This document shows positions 27,430 to 37,106 of a stretch of 64,000 nucleotides of DNA, in pieces; position 1 is the stretch's first letter; the number at the start of each line of letters is the position of its first letter. Both the position numbers and the translations under genes were made by a program. The stretch lies in contig URTM01000014.1 of the NCBI GenBank assembly GCA_900550865.1, positions 4,105-68,104 on the forward strand. The letters are read 5' to 3'. Source of the DNA: an uncultured Dorea sp. (lineage in GTDB: Bacteria; Bacillota; Clostridia; Lachnospirales; Lachnospiraceae). The notes beneath the pieces are model-generated. The model had not been told where the DNA came from, ran no database searches, and saw only the letters and a program-made list of their open reading frames with translations.

Positions 27430-27493
27430 ACTCGCACCTCTTTCCTTTTATCTGTTTTCTATAATCTTTTAATTTACTTTTTTATCATGATTT

Positions 27494-27520
27494 TTGGCTC
27501 CATAATAATTATGGAGCCAA
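27494..27520. repeat. Perfect hairpin between the two G3E GTPase genes
   Basis: TTGGCTCCAT and ATGGAGCCAA pair across an AT loop. No U-run follows on the minus strand, so it is not a clear terminator; it may be an mRNA-processing or attenuation structure. Confidence 0.4.
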
Positions 27521-27550
27521 GCATAAATCGTTATCTACATCCGCCGGCAG

Positions 27551-27573
27551 CTCTTCTTGCATACTTTCGTATG
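27551..27573. repeat. Dispersed repeat copy A (CTTGCATACTTT core)
   Basis: CTCTTCTTGCATACTTTCGTAT shares its core with copies at 28839, 40480 and 44762. It is adjacent to a CCGGCAG segment, like the other copies. Confidence 0.5.
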
Positions 27574-27594
27574 AAGGCTGCCACAGCTGCTGTC

Positions 27595-28710
27595 CTATAC
27601 ATGGAATAACTTCAGAAGATCTTCTTCCTTTAAATCTGTTCCAATTACACAGATACGTCCTGTGTAGTCCGGCTGACCTTCTCTTACTTCGTATTCTTCC
27701 GGTACTAAGTCGAACTGCTTCCATGATCCGTCTGTCATCTGGATGATACCTTTTGAACGAAGGATTGTTCCGTAAGAAGTTGTCTCTGACAGTGCCTTCA
27801 GCAGATAATCCAGTTCTTCTTCGGTATATTTATGAACAGTCTCTTTGCCCCAGCTTGTAAATACATCATCTGCATGATGATGGTGGTGATGATCATGGTC
27901 ATGTCCACAGCAGCAGTCATGATCATGGTGATCGTGATCGTGGTCATGATGGTCGTGGTCGCAGTGATCATGATCGTGGTCATGATGGTCGTGGTCGCAG
28001 TGATCATGATCGTGGTCGTGATGATCGTGATCGCAGTGATCATGGTCGTGATCCTCATGATCTTCAAACAGGCTCTCAATCTCTGCTCCCTTTGTCAGTG
28101 CATGGCTGATTGCCTCTTTGCCAAGCTCATCCCATGGTGTAGAGATGATCGTTGCTTCTGCATTCTCTTCACGAAGTGTGTGTACGCACTCTTCTACCTT
28201 TTCATCTGTCATCATCTGTGTACGGCTCACAACGATTGTAGATGCATGTTCTACCTGATCTTTAAAGAATTCTCCAAAGTTCTTCATGTACATCTTCGCT
28301 TTTTTACCATCTACAACTGTGATTCTTCCATCGATCTCGATGTCTGCATCTTTCTCTACAGCCTCGATTGCTCTTGCTACGTCGGATAATTTACCAACTC
28401 CTGACGGCTCAATGATGACACGGTCCGGATGATACTCATCTAATACTTTTACCAGTGCTTTGCTGAAGTCACCAACCAGTGTACAGCAGATACATCCTGA
28501 GTTCATCTCTGTGATCTCGATTCCTGCATCTTTCAGAAATCCACCATCGATACCGATCTCACCAAATTCATTTTCGATCAGCACAAGTTTCTCGCCTGCC
28601 CATACGTCACTGAGCAGCTTTTTGATAAATGTAGTTTTTCCTGCTCCGAGGAATCCGGAAATAATGTCTACTTTTGTCATGTTTATTGCCTCTTTTCTAT
28701 CTATTTTCAA
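27595..28710 (-). CDS. G3E-family GTPase with histidine-rich metal-binding tract (CobW/YjiA/ZNG1-like)
   Basis: A 371-aa GTPase with Walker A GFLGAGKTT, the metal motif GCICC (CxCC), and a C-terminal CobW_C domain. Between them lies a tract of about 55 residues made of His/Asp/Cys, built from a 12-residue repeat encoded by 36-bp DNA repeats, with a CCC cluster. Such tracts bind Zn, Ni or Co in metallochaperones of this family. The ATG is preceded by GAGG about 5 bases upstream. It forms a likely unit with the second G3E GTPase downstream. No nitrile hydratase, urease or cobalamin genes are nearby, so the client is unknown. Confidence 0.88.
   Translation of the reverse strand: MKIDRKEAINMTKVDIISGFLGAGKTTFIKKLLSDVWAGEKLVLIENEFGEIGIDGGFLKDAGIEITEMNSGCICCTLVGDFSKALVKVLDEYHPDRVIIEPSGVGKLSDVARAIEAVEKDADIEIDGRITVVDGKKAKMYMKNFGEFFKDQVEHASTIVVSRTQMMTDEKVEECVHTLREENAEATIISTPWDELGKEAISHALTKGAEIESLFEDHEDHDHDHCDHDHHDHDHDHCDHDHHDHDHDHCDHDHHDHDHDHHDHDCCCGHDHDHHHHHHADDVFTSWGKETVHKYTEEELDYLLKALSETTSYGTILRSKGIIQMTDGSWKQFDLVPEEYEVREGQPDYTGRICVIGTDLKEEDLLKLFHV
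27925..28054. repeat. 36-bp tandem repeats encoding the His-rich tract
   Basis: About 3.5 copies of a 36-bp unit; clean copies are 27961-27996 and 27997-28032, each starting GCAGTGATCATG. The units encode a 12-residue His/Asp/Cys repeat, and copy number could vary by slippage. Confidence 0.85.
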
Positions 28711-28838
28711 AAATTAATAAAAGTCCCGACACATATATTATCACAAACAGCGGGTGGTTGCCAGTCCCCCAATTCTTATATTTTTCTCAACTTTTTATAA
28801 ATTTAGCCTTCTCTCTCATTTTTCCGCATCATGAACAC

Positions 28839-28860
28839 CTTCTCTTGCATACTTTTGTAT
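28839..28860. repeat. Dispersed repeat copy B (CTTGCATACTTT core)
   Basis: CTTCTCTTGCATACTTTTGTAT, next to the terminator at 28864. Nearly identical to the copy at 44762. Confidence 0.5.
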
Positions 28861-28863
28861 CAA

Positions 28864-28908
28864 AAAAACGATATCTGTACACCTTATTCTGGTACAGATA
28901 TCGTTTTT
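28864..28908. terminator. Terminator of hppA
   Basis: Perfect 17-bp stem (28864-28880 with 28892-28908), 11-base loop, and T-runs on both sides. It terminates hppA on the minus strand and could also act on the plus strand. Confidence 0.85.
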
Positions 28909-28933
28909 CATTTTCAAGCTTTTTATAATCTAA

Positions 28934-30916
28934 TTATAACAATCCGCCGATTGACAAGAACAATGGTGCGAACACCAGTGATACAACTGTCATCAGTTTG
29001 ATCAGGATGTTGATAGAAGGTCCTGATGTATCTTTGAACGGATCACCAACAGTATCTCCGACTACGGCTGCTTTGTGAGCTTCGCTTCCTTTTCCACCGT
29101 GGTTTCCATCTTCAATATATTTCTTAGCGTTATCCCATGCTCCACCTGCATTAGACATGAAGATTGCCATCATAACACCTGTTATGAGTGCTCCTGCAAG
29201 AAGTCCGCCAAGTGCAGAAGGTCCAAGAAGGATTCCGACTACCAGTGGTGCAAGCACTGCCATAACACCAGGGACCAGCATCTCTTTTAATGCTGCTGTT
29301 GTTGAGATTGCAACGCATGATTTGTAATCTGGTTTTTCTGTACCCTTCATGATTCCAGGCATTGTCTTGAACTGACGTCTTACTTCTTCGATCATCTGGT
29401 ATGCCGCTCTTGATACAGATGACATTGTCATAGCTGAGAATAAGAATGGAAGCATTCCACCGATCAGCATTCCGATGATAACACGTGAATCAAGGATATC
29501 AATTGTCTTAAGATGTACTGCTTCTGCGTAAGATACGAACAGAGCAAGTGCTGTCAGAGCTGCAGATCCGATAGCGAAACCTTTACCCATAGCTGCTGTT
29601 GTGTTACCAACGGCATCCAGTTTGTCAGTGATCTGACGAACGTGTGGATCAAGTTCAGACATCTCTGCAATACCACCGGCATTGTCAGCGATCGGTCCGT
29701 AAGCATCTACGGCTACCGTAATAGCTGTTGTAGAAAGCATTCCTACAGCGGCAAGTGCGATACCGTAAAGTCCGCATGTCTGGTATGCAATGAAGATACC
29801 AACACAGATCAGAAGGATCGGGATTGCTGTAGACTTCATACCTACTGCAAGACCACTGATGATGGTTGTTGCAGATCCTGTCTCTGACTGCTCTGCGATT
29901 TCTTTTACTGATTTGTAATCTCCTGATGTATATACTTCTGTGATGATACCGATCAGAAGTCCTACGATCAGACCAGCTACGATAGCGATCGCTGCTTTGA
30001 AATCTCCGAAGAATACTTTACTGAGTACACAAGATACGATCAGTACCAGTGCACTTGCTACATAAGAACCAGTCTTTAATGCTTTGTGCGGATTAGAATT
30101 CTCATCACCTTTTACAAAGAATGTTCCGAGGATAGAAGCTACAAGTCCAAGTCCTGCGATCAGGAGTGGGAAGATAGCTCCCTCAGCTTTATAATATACG
30201 ATTCCAAGTGTCAGTGCTGATACAAGTGCTCCTACATAAGACTCAAAAAGATCCGCTCCCATACCCGCAACGTCACCTACGTTATCACCTACATTATCAG
30301 CAATAACAGCCGGATTACGCGGGTCATCTTCCGGGATACCAGCTTCTACTTTACCTACAAGGTCAGCTCCTACATCAGCAGCTTTTGTATAGATACCACC
30401 GCCAACACGGGCAAACAGAGCGATTGAAGAAGCTCCTAAACTGAATCCAGTAATAATATCAACATTTTTGGTCAGAATGTAAATGATGCTGACACCAAAT
30501 ACACCAAAACCAGCTACGCACATACCCATTACAGCTCCACCGGAGAATGCAATCGAGAGTGCTTTGTTCATTCCTTTTTCTTTTGCTGCATTCGCAGTTC
30601 TTACATTTGCCTTTGTAGCAACTTTCATCCCGCAGAAACCTGCAAGAGTTGAGAATAAAGCTCCTACTACAAAGCATACAGCAGTAATCCAGTTACCGAT
30701 TCCGAATCCGATGAGTACGAATAATACTGCAACGAAAATAACCAGAATCTTGTACTCTGCTGTCAGAAATGCCTGTGCGCCATCACTGATCGCTGCGGCG
30801 ATTTCTTTCATTCTGTCGTTTCCGGCATCCTGTCTTCCTACTCTTGCTGCCAGATAAGCTGCAAAAAGCAGTCCAAGGATTCCAAATACCGGAACGAGAT
30901 GCAATAACATTTCCAT
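28934..30916 (-). CDS. hppA: Membrane-bound ion-pumping pyrophosphatase (K+-dependent type)
   Basis: Integral membrane PPase (660 aa, about 16 helices) that couples PPi hydrolysis to H+ and/or Na+ export. The catalytic segment [19 protein letters not shown] is present, as is a second acidic cluster near the C-terminus ([14 protein letters not shown]). The motif [10 protein letters not shown] has Ala where K+-independent enzymes have Lys, indicating a K+-dependent enzyme, many of which pump Na+. ATG 30916 follows AAGGAG; an upstream in-frame start at 30946 is less likely. Monocistronic. Confidence 0.95.
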   Translation of the reverse strand: MEMLLHLVPVFGILGLLFAAYLAARVGRQDAGNDRMKEIAAAISDGAQAFLTAEYKILVIFVAVLFVLIGFGIGNWITAVCFVVGALFSTLAGFCGMKVATKANVRTANAAKEKGMNKALSIAFSGGAVMGMCVAGFGVFGVSIIYILTKNVDIITGFSLGASSIALFARVGGGIYTKAADVGADLVGKVEAGIPEDDPRNPAVIADNVGDNVGDVAGMGADLFESYVGALVSALTLGIVYYKAEGAIFPLLIAGLGLVASILGTFFVKGDENSNPHKALKTGSYVASALVLIVSCVLSKVFFGDFKAAIAIVAGLIVGLLIGIITEVYTSGDYKSVKEIAEQSETGSATTIISGLAVGMKSTAIPILLICVGIFIAYQTCGLYGIALAAVGMLSTTAITVAVDAYGPIADNAGGIAEMSELDPHVRQITDKLDAVGNTTAAMGKGFAIGSAALTALALFVSYAEAVHLKTIDILDSRVIIGMLIGGMLPFLFSAMTMSSVSRAAYQMIEEVRRQFKTMPGIMKGTEKPDYKSCVAISTTAALKEMLVPGVMAVLAPLVVGILLGPSALGGLLAGALITGVMMAIFMSNAGGAWDNAKKYIEDGNHGGKGSEAHKAAVVGDTVGDPFKDTSGPSINILIKLMTVVSLVFAPLFLSIGGLL

Positions 30917-31065
30917 AATTTTTCTCCTTCCGTCCGACTTTCTCAACTTTATGCCGGACAGATGTATTTTAACATATTCTTAACTTTTAATGGCGTTATT
31001 TTTTATTTTTGTACGTTATTCCGATTATTTTCTGTATATTGTCCAAAATACCGACCGTTCATTGA

Positions 31066-31806
31066 TTATTTATAATCTATTTTTACCAATACCAATCCAT
31101 TCGGTGGTGCTGTTGCTCCTTCTGAAGTATGGACTTTGGCATCCAGAATATCCTTTACTTTTTCCGGAGTATAGAATCCCCTGCCGACCCGGATCAGAAC
31201 CCCTGCGATAATACGGACCATATTGTACAGGAATCCATTTCCGGTAACACGCAGTACTATCTCATCGTCTTTCTTCTCAATCGTCAGGTCATATACCGTT
31301 CTCACTGTATCCTGCGTATTCGTCCTGATATTACAGAAGCTTACAAAATCGTGTTCTCCGATCAGATATTCCGCGCCTTCTCTCATTGCATCTATATCCA
31401 GTGGAAATGATACAAATGTACAGTATCTCGTCTTTAAAGGATTCGGCATCTCTGCATTGTAGATATGATACTCATATGTTTTGGAAATATTATCCTGATA
31501 TCTCGGATGCCAGTCCAATGGCACTTCATCCGACTTTACTACCACAATATCTTCCGGAAGTCTCTGGTTCAATGCATAGGCAAATCGCTCCGGTGGAATC
31601 TTAGATTCTGTATCAAAGACTGCCGCATTCCCCAACGCATGCACCCCTGAATCTGTCCGGCTTGCTCCGATGATCCGGATGTCTTCCCCCGTAAGTTTGT
31701 TCAGTGCTTTATTCAGTTTTTCTTCTATTGTGATTCCATTCGGCTGAATCTGCCAGCCGCAGTAATTTGTTCCATCATATGCTACAAATATTCTGACTCT
31801 TTTCAT
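31066..31806 (-). CDS. truA: tRNA pseudouridine(38-40) synthase TruA, ecf-linked copy
   Basis: Modifies U38-40 in the tRNA anticodon arm. The catalytic Asp is in ASRTDSGVHALG, and the length (246 aa) is normal. ATG 31806 follows GGAGGTCATC; an in-frame GTG at 31818 is part of that ribosome binding site. It sits after ecfA1-ecfA2-ecfT as in Bacillus and other Firmicutes, so this is the positional orthologue. A second TruA is at 43354-44088. Confidence 0.93.
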   Translation of the reverse strand: MKRVRIFVAYDGTNYCGWQIQPNGITIEEKLNKALNKLTGEDIRIIGASRTDSGVHALGNAAVFDTESKIPPERFAYALNQRLPEDIVVVKSDEVPLDWHPRYQDNISKTYEYHIYNAEMPNPLKTRYCTFVSFPLDIDAMREGAEYLIGEHDFVSFCNIRTNTQDTVRTVYDLTIEKKDDEIVLRVTGNGFLYNMVRIIAGVLIRVGRGFYTPEKVKDILDAKVHTSEGATAPPNGLVLVKIDYK

Positions 31807-31871
31807 GATGACCTCCACACAATTTGATACAATTTATTTTTTTCAAAAAAGGGACAGGACTATATAAATTT

Positions 31872-31903
31872 GGGACGGAGGATTTCCAGAAATCCTCCGT
31901 CCC
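31872..31903. repeat. Perfect 14-bp inverted repeat between ecfT and truA
   Basis: GGGACGGAGGATTT and AAATCCTCCGTCCC flank a CCAG loop. Very stable, but without a U-run on either strand, so it may be an mRNA-stability or processing hairpin or a repeat-family member rather than a terminator. Confidence 0.5.
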
Positions 31904-31913
31904 CTTATACAAT

Positions 31914-32738
31914 TTAAAATATCCAGATATGCACAGGTACGCACCTTCCAATCGCAACCACCAAAACCACATAAACAATTACAACAATATACGCAATTCT
32001 GTCTTCCCTACGGTATTTTAACGGCTTCATCTTCGTACGTCCCTCGCCGCCGTGGTAGCATCTTGCTTCCATCGCCATTGCAAGATCATTTGCTCTTCGG
32101 AATGCTGATACGAACAGTGGAACCAGAATCGGTATCATACTCTTCGCCTTCTGGATCATATTGCCACTTTCCAGGTCGGCGCCTCTCGCAATCTGCGCTT
32201 TCATGATCTTGTCCGTCTCTTCCAGAAGGATTGGAATAAAGCGAAGTGCGATCGACATGATCATCGCAATCTCGTGTACCGGGACATGAATCTTGTTCAG
32301 TGGTCCGAGTAATTCTTCAATTCCGTCTGTCAATTCATTCGGAGTCGTCGTAAATGTCATAAGTGACGAACCGATGATCAGGTAGATCAGGCGGATTGCC
32401 ATATATACCGCTGTCCTTAAACCGCCTGCTGTAATCGTAAAAATCCACGCATGAAACAGTACCGCCCCGTCTCTTGTCAGGAATAAGTTGAACAGCACCG
32501 TGATCATCAGAAGCATGATGACCGGTTTCAAACCTCTTACTATAAAAGAAAACGGTACTTTTGACATCTTGATAATAACGATAAGGAACAGCGTCGTCAT
32601 CACGTATCCCGGAATGCTGTTGAATAAGAACAGCGAGATCAGATACAGAAGCGTTCCTACCAGTTTTACTCTCGGGTCTAATCTGTGTAACACACTCTTT
32701 GCCGGATAATATTGTCCGATTGTTATATCTCTTATCAT
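31914..32738 (-). CDS. ecfT: ECF transporter transmembrane protein EcfT
   Basis: Membrane scaffold (274 aa) of the group II energy-coupling factor vitamin transporter, linking EcfA1/A2 to exchangeable S components. Multiple hydrophobic helices are visible, along with the two coupling motifs ARGAD and EARCY in the cytosolic helices. Its start overlaps the ecfA2 stop by 4 bases, showing translational coupling. S components are not in the window. Confidence 0.95.
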   Translation of the reverse strand: MIRDITIGQYYPAKSVLHRLDPRVKLVGTLLYLISLFLFNSIPGYVMTTLFLIVIIKMSKVPFSFIVRGLKPVIMLLMITVLFNLFLTRDGAVLFHAWIFTITAGGLRTAVYMAIRLIYLIIGSSLMTFTTTPNELTDGIEELLGPLNKIHVPVHEIAMIMSIALRFIPILLEETDKIMKAQIARGADLESGNMIQKAKSMIPILVPLFVSAFRRANDLAMAMEARCYHGGEGRTKMKPLKYRREDRIAYIVVIVYVVLVVAIGRCVPVHIWIF

Positions 32739-33598
32739 ATCTTCTTCTCCAGTGCCTGCATAATCTCATCTGCTGCTTCTTCCACAGTCGTCACATTTAC
32801 CTTGACTGGTAAACCTTTTTCTTTCAGGTCATGCATGATATACGTTACCTGAGGAGCCGCAAGCCCTATCTTTTCCAGCTCCTGATAATGCGCGAACACT
32901 TCTTTCGGTGTACCGTTATACATCACCGATCCCTTGTTCATTACAATGATCCGGTCCGCATATCTTGCAATATCCTCCATACTATGTGACACCTGGATGA
33001 CCGTCATATCACTATGCTTATGCAGGTATGCGATCTGATCCAGGATATCATCTCTTCCTTTCGGATCAAGTCCTGCCGTCGGCTCATCAAGAACCAGAAC
33101 CTTCGGACGCATTGCCAGAACTCCGGCAATCGCCACTCTTCGTTTCTGTCCGCCTGAGAGTTCAAACGGAGAAGATTTGTAATATTTTTCTTTTAATCCT
33201 ACCAGTTTCAGCGCTTCCAGCGCACGTTTTTCGCACTCTTCTTTACTCAGTCCCTGGTTCTTCGGACCAAAGCACACATCTGTCAGTACATCGATCTCGA
33301 ACAGCTGATACTCCGGATACTGGAACACCAGTCCGACCTGATTACGGAGTGCACGCATATCATAGCCATTCTGGTAAATATTCTCTCCGTTATAATATAA
33401 TGCACCATCCGTTGCCTTCACCAGCCCGTTCAGATGCTGGATCAGCGTCGATTTTCCGGATCCGGTATGCCCGATAATCCCCACAAATTCTCCATGTGGT
33501 ATCTCCAGACAAATGTCCTTGAGTGCATGCTTTTCATATGCAGTCCCGGGACTGTATACATAATTCAAATGTTCTATCTTAATTGCAATGTCTGTCAT
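32735..33598 (-). CDS. ecfA2: ECF transporter ATPase EcfA2
   Basis: ABC ATPase (287 aa) of the ECF vitamin importer. Walker A GHTGSGKST, Q-loop VFQYPEYQLF, signature LSGGQKRR, Walker B LVLDEPTAGLD. Second ATPase in the order ecfA1-ecfA2-ecfT. It overlaps ecfT by 4 bases. Confidence 0.95.
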   Translation of the reverse strand: MTDIAIKIEHLNYVYSPGTAYEKHALKDICLEIPHGEFVGIIGHTGSGKSTLIQHLNGLVKATDGALYYNGENIYQNGYDMRALRNQVGLVFQYPEYQLFEIDVLTDVCFGPKNQGLSKEECEKRALEALKLVGLKEKYYKSSPFELSGGQKRRVAIAGVLAMRPKVLVLDEPTAGLDPKGRDDILDQIAYLHKHSDMTVIQVSHSMEDIARYADRIIVMNKGSVMYNGTPKEVFAHYQELEKIGLAAPQVTYIMHDLKEKGLPVKVNVTTVEEAADEIMQALEKKI

Positions 33599-33660
33599 TT
33601 CTTCTCACCATTTCTAACATCAAATGTTCTATTGTTGTAAATGCGTAATTGCCAGGACGT

Positions 33661-33732
33661 TTATTTCGTCAAACATTCCACTGTCTCTGTCAGTTTCTAC
33701 TTTTTCAAACGTTCCACTGCTTTTGTCAGCTT
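33661..33732 (-). repeat. Two degenerate tandem copies of the ecfA1 3' end
   Basis: Two 36-bp units, 33697-33732 and 33661-33696, repeat the last 36 bases of ecfA1 (33733-33768) including the stop. In frame they read K-L-T-K-A-V-E-R-L-K-K-stop and K-L-T-E-T-V-E-C-L-T-K-stop, versus the real tail [15 protein letters not shown]. All three units keep the frame and a stop codon. Confidence 0.85.
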
Positions 33733-34587
33733 CTACTTTGCCAAACGCTCCACTGCCTCTACCAATTCTTCTTTCCTTAGTATTCCCTTAGGAATATCCA
33801 GTCCGCGTTTTCTAAGTTCGTCCGCCAGAATTGTCACCTGCGGCACATCCAGCCGGTAACTTTTCAGTTCATCCACTCTGGAGAATATCTCTTTCGGAGT
33901 TCCCTCCATCACGACTTTTCCGTGATCCATTACAAAGATCTTATCCGCATCTACGACTTCTTCCATGTAGTGCGTGATCAGGATCACTGTGACATTCTTC
34001 TGCTTTCTGAGCTTATGGACCGTCTTTAAGACTTCTCTTCTTCCAACCGGATCAAGCATTGCCGTCGGTTCATCCATAACGATGCATTTTGGTTCCATCG
34101 CTACGACTCCGGCGATCGCAACTCTCTGCTTCTGTCCTCCGGATAGCTTATTCGGAGAATGATGACGGTATTCGATCATTCCGACGGCTTTCAGGCTTTC
34201 TTCCACCCGCTGCCAGATCTCATCTGTCGGAACGCCCAGGTTTTCCGGCCCGAATCCTACATCTTCTTCTACCACAGTACCAATGATCTGGTTATCCGGA
34301 TTCTGGAATACCATTCCCGCCGACTGCCTTACGTCCCAGAGTTCTTCTGGATTACTTGTATTCTTTCCATTCACCCATACGGAACCTTCTGTCGGCACCA
34401 GAATCGCATTCAGATGCTTGGCAAGCGTTGATTTTCCGGAACCGTTATGTCCGAGAACCGCTATAAACTGTCCTTCTTTTGCTTCAATATCTACTTCATC
34501 AATAGCACGCGATGTTCCAATCACATTGCCTTCTTCATCACGTTTTTCATATTCATATACTAATTTTTCTGTCTGGATCATTTCCAT
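33733..34587 (-). CDS. ecfA1: ECF transporter ATPase EcfA1
   Basis: ABC ATPase (284 aa) with Walker [11 protein letters not shown]-loop VFQNPDNQI, signature LSGGQKQR and Walker [13 protein letters not shown]. First gene of ecfA1-ecfA2-ecfT-truA. Its 3' terminal 36 bases are repeated twice immediately downstream, leaving a 134-base gap before ecfA2 instead of the usual tight junction. Confidence 0.95.
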   Translation of the reverse strand: MEMIQTEKLVYEYEKRDEEGNVIGTSRAIDEVDIEAKEGQFIAVLGHNGSGKSTLAKHLNAILVPTEGSVWVNGKNTSNPEELWDVRQSAGMVFQNPDNQIIGTVVEEDVGFGPENLGVPTDEIWQRVEESLKAVGMIEYRHHSPNKLSGGQKQRVAIAGVVAMEPKCIVMDEPTAMLDPVGRREVLKTVHKLRKQKNVTVILITHYMEEVVDADKIFVMDHGKVVMEGTPKEIFSRVDELKSYRLDVPQVTILADELRKRGLDIPKGILRKEELVEAVERLAK

Positions 34588-34626
34588 CTGTCGTTTTCCT
34601 CCGCGTCATATGTGTTGGAAATTTGC

Positions 34627-34658
34627 ATACAGCGATCAGAAGTATCTGATCGCTGTAT
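34627..34658. terminator. Hairpin between the cyclophilin and ecfA1 genes
   Basis: Fourteen-bp perfect stem ATACAGCGATCAGA/TCTGATCGCTGTAT with an AGTA loop. No T-run follows, so terminator activity is uncertain. Confidence 0.45.
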
Positions 34659-34715
34659 TCTTGATTGCTATGATTCTGCCATCTTATACTTGTACGGTTA
34701 CGGTCTGCCGTCAGC

Positions 34716-35234
34716 TTAAGCTTTCTTCGGTTCCGGATACTCTGTTCCCATTGTATCCACAGTTACCTTCTTCATCTTCTGCTCATCCAGTGGTCTGTCG
34801 CTGTAGTCTGTATCTGTCTCAGCGATCTTATTCACAATGTCCATACCTTCTATGATCTTGCCAAATGCAGCATATGCTCCATCCAGATGTGGAGCTGCTT
34901 TATGCATGATAAAAAACTGTGAACCTGCTGAATCCGGATGCATTGCTCTTGCCATAGAAAGCACACCTTCTGTATGTGCAAGAGCATTTGCGAAACCGTT
35001 CTGAGCGAATTCTCCTTTGATCGTATATCCCGGGCCGCCCATTCCGGTTCCGTCCGGACAACCGCCCTGGATCATGAATCCATTGATAACACGGTGGAAG
35101 ATCAGTCCGTCATAATAACCTTTCTTCACCAGTGAAATGAAATTATTTACTGTATTCGGTGCAACTTCCGGATACAGCTCTGCTTTCATGATATCTCCAT
35201 TTTCCATCTCAATTGTAACGATTGGATTTGCCAT
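34716..35234 (-). CDS. Peptidyl-prolyl cis-trans isomerase, cyclophilin type
   Basis: Cytosolic cyclophilin (172 aa) catalysing prolyl isomerisation in protein folding. Typical motifs: FHRVINGFMIQGG (catalytic Arg), GSQFFI and AFGKIIEGMDIV. No signal peptide. It is preceded by AAAGAGGAAAA. Both ends are flanked by hairpins, so it is probably monocistronic. PpiB-like. Confidence 0.93.
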   Translation of the reverse strand: MANPIVTIEMENGDIMKAELYPEVAPNTVNNFISLVKKGYYDGLIFHRVINGFMIQGGCPDGTGMGGPGYTIKGEFAQNGFANALAHTEGVLSMARAMHPDSAGSQFFIMHKAAPHLDGAYAAFGKIIEGMDIVNKIAETDTDYSDRPLDEQKMKKVTVDTMGTEYPEPKKA

Positions 35235-35263
35235 TCTATTTTCCTCTTTTCTTTGTTATTACA

Positions 35264-35290
35264 AAAGCGCCGGCAAAAACCGACGCTTTC
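35264..35290 (-). terminator. Terminator after the arylsulfotransferase-like gene
   Basis: Stem AAAGCGTCGG/CCGGCGCTTT with one G-U pair and a T-rich loop, followed by TTG on the minus strand. Confidence 0.55.
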
Positions 35291-35342
35291 ATTTTAGCGG
35301 ATAAATCGTTATCCGTAAAGACTTCCCTATGATTTTTATGGA

Positions 35343-37016
35343 TTATTCACTTTTTCCAAAATAGAATCCATCAAAATTGTACTTAAATACACGGTAAATG
35401 GATTTCTCGTAATCCATCTTATATGTTGCGATTGTCTTATGATCCGCATCATATTCCATAAATGTTCCCTTCAGTCCGGAATCCACAAGTACGTTGTCTC
35501 CGATTTCCTGTACGCTGCTGACATATCCGGAATATGGTACCTTGAACGAATCTACCAGTTCAAATGTTCCTTCATTTTCATCTACCAGATATTTATAGTA
35601 CTTGGAATTCTTTCCATCCACTGCCGAACTTACCTTAAGTCCGATGAATGACCAATCATAATCCGGTCTTGTCTCGCTGATTCCGATATTATTATTAAAC
35701 ATATAGAGATAATACTGCCCGTCTGCAAGGCTTTCATCCGTCTCATATGTAATCGTATGCTGACCGCCCTGGATTGTAAAATCACCTTTTTTATTCAGTA
35801 CATAACTTACATATGATGTATCTTCCCAGAAATCCTTCTCTCCGATCATATAGGCAATCGACGGTTCGTCATAAAGATTGTCCACTTTAATGATCGTAGA
35901 TGTCTCTCTGGAACTCAACAGAACCGAACCATTTCCCATATACTGTATCGTATTGATATGCATCCAGTCCAGCTCGTCCGAAGAATTCTTCACACAGGTC
36001 TTCTTATAATCACCAAACAGATCTTCCAGATCCAGCACTTCTGTCACTTCGCCGGAATTCACATCCAGCTTCAGCACGATATCTTCCACACTGTCCTGAG
36101 TGGTATCCGTTGCCAAGATCAGCATATTGCCATTCTCATCAAATACATAATCATGATGCAGGCTGTAGTTACCGAGATTATAGACATTTGTCACCTGTCC
36201 TAGACGGTTTACCTGCGCCATCTTCTTTTCAGAAATGCTGTAATACATAGAATTGTCATCAAAGATCAGTCTGTGGCTTCTGTAACCAAGAAGTGGTACC
36301 TCACCTCTTAACACACCGTTGTTATCATAATAATACATGAAGTCCATAGAGCTGCTGTCGTTTCCCAGTATCACATAAAGTCCGTCTTCCAGCTGGTCTG
36401 CACTTTGCTTCACATCTGTATCAAGCTGTACCTCTTCTTCTCCATACAGACTTCCCATTTCGTATACGATTTCCTTCGTATCGGTAGATCCGTCTTCGTT
36501 TGTCACATAAAATGTGATCGTATTCTCCGTATCCGGGATCAGACCGATCACCTGAAATTCATGTTCTGTCTGATATTCCTCATCCTGATATACATCCCTG
36601 CTGAAATCAGAGATACTGTCATCCTTCACATGGATCGTATACGCTACTTTTACTGCTGAATCTGTCTTAAAATATACATATAGAGACTGTGTGTTGGTTC
36701 CGAATGGATTATATTCGATCAGCATATTGTTCAGATTATAATCCTGTGATTTCCTCTTTGTCTCTAATTCAGCCGCAACCTTTTCCTGCTCTTCCGCATT
36801 ATAGGTCTGCTTGATCTTTTCATAGATCTTTTTCTGTTCTACATTCATTACATTTTTTTCGTTATCAGATTTCTTCTGTTCTTTTTTCCCATCTGATTCC
36901 GAAGTTATCTCTGTCTTTGTCATGTTGTCCGCTTTCGTGTCTGCTTTTGTGCACGCTGTCAGTCCCATTGCAAGTATCATAGCTAGCATTCCTGCAGTCA
37001 TGATTCGCTTTTTCAC
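35343..37016 (-). CDS. Arylsulfate sulfotransferase (ASST) family lipoprotein
   Basis: Secreted lipoprotein (557 aa): a hydrophobic signal ends in the lipobox GLTAC with Cys22, then a Lys/Glu-rich linker and a beta-propeller-like domain. Residues match the ASST active-site layout: H287/H288 in SLHHDY, H353-x-N355 in DWMHINTI, R370 in LLSSRETS and H420 in GGQHTI. In the E. coli enzyme the corresponding set is H252, H356/N358, R374 and the sulfated H436. ASSTs transfer sulfate between phenolic compounds without PAPS. Activity on gut phenols is inferred. The next gene upstream is a C39-like protein. Confidence 0.85.
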   Translation of the reverse strand: MKKRIMTAGMLAMILAMGLTACTKADTKADNMTKTEITSESDGKKEQKKSDNEKNVMNVEQKKIYEKIKQTYNAEEQEKVAAELETKRKSQDYNLNNMLIEYNPFGTNTQSLYVYFKTDSAVKVAYTIHVKDDSISDFSRDVYQDEEYQTEHEFQVIGLIPDTENTITFYVTNEDGSTDTKEIVYEMGSLYGEEEVQLDTDVKQSADQLEDGLYVILGNDSSSMDFMYYYDNNGVLRGEVPLLGYRSHRLIFDDNSMYYSISEKKMAQVNRLGQVTNVYNLGNYSLHHDYVFDENGNMLILATDTTQDSVEDIVLKLDVNSGEVTEVLDLEDLFGDYKKTCVKNSSDELDWMHINTIQYMGNGSVLLSSRETSTIIKVDNLYDEPSIAYMIGEKDFWEDTSYVSYVLNKKGDFTIQGGQHTITYETDESLADGQYYLYMFNNNIGISETRPDYDWSFIGLKVSSAVDGKNSKYYKYLVDENEGTFELVDSFKVPYSGYVSSVQEIGDNVLVDSGLKGTFMEYDADHKTIATYKMDYEKSIYRVFKYNFDGFYFGKSE

Positions 37017-37106
37017 TTTTCCTGTCCCACCTTTTCTTTTATTTTTTCATGATTATAACAAAAAAATGTGTAAAAAACATGAAATGTGGTCATTTTTGTC
37101 TTTTTT

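Noticed and set aside
27494..27520. Hairpin as intrinsic terminator of the His-rich GTPase gene
   Set aside because: On the minus strand an A-rich, not U-rich, stretch follows the stem.
27925..28054. Repeat tract as a CRISPR array
   Set aside because: Repeats are contiguous without spacers and encode the His-rich segment of a G3E GTPase.
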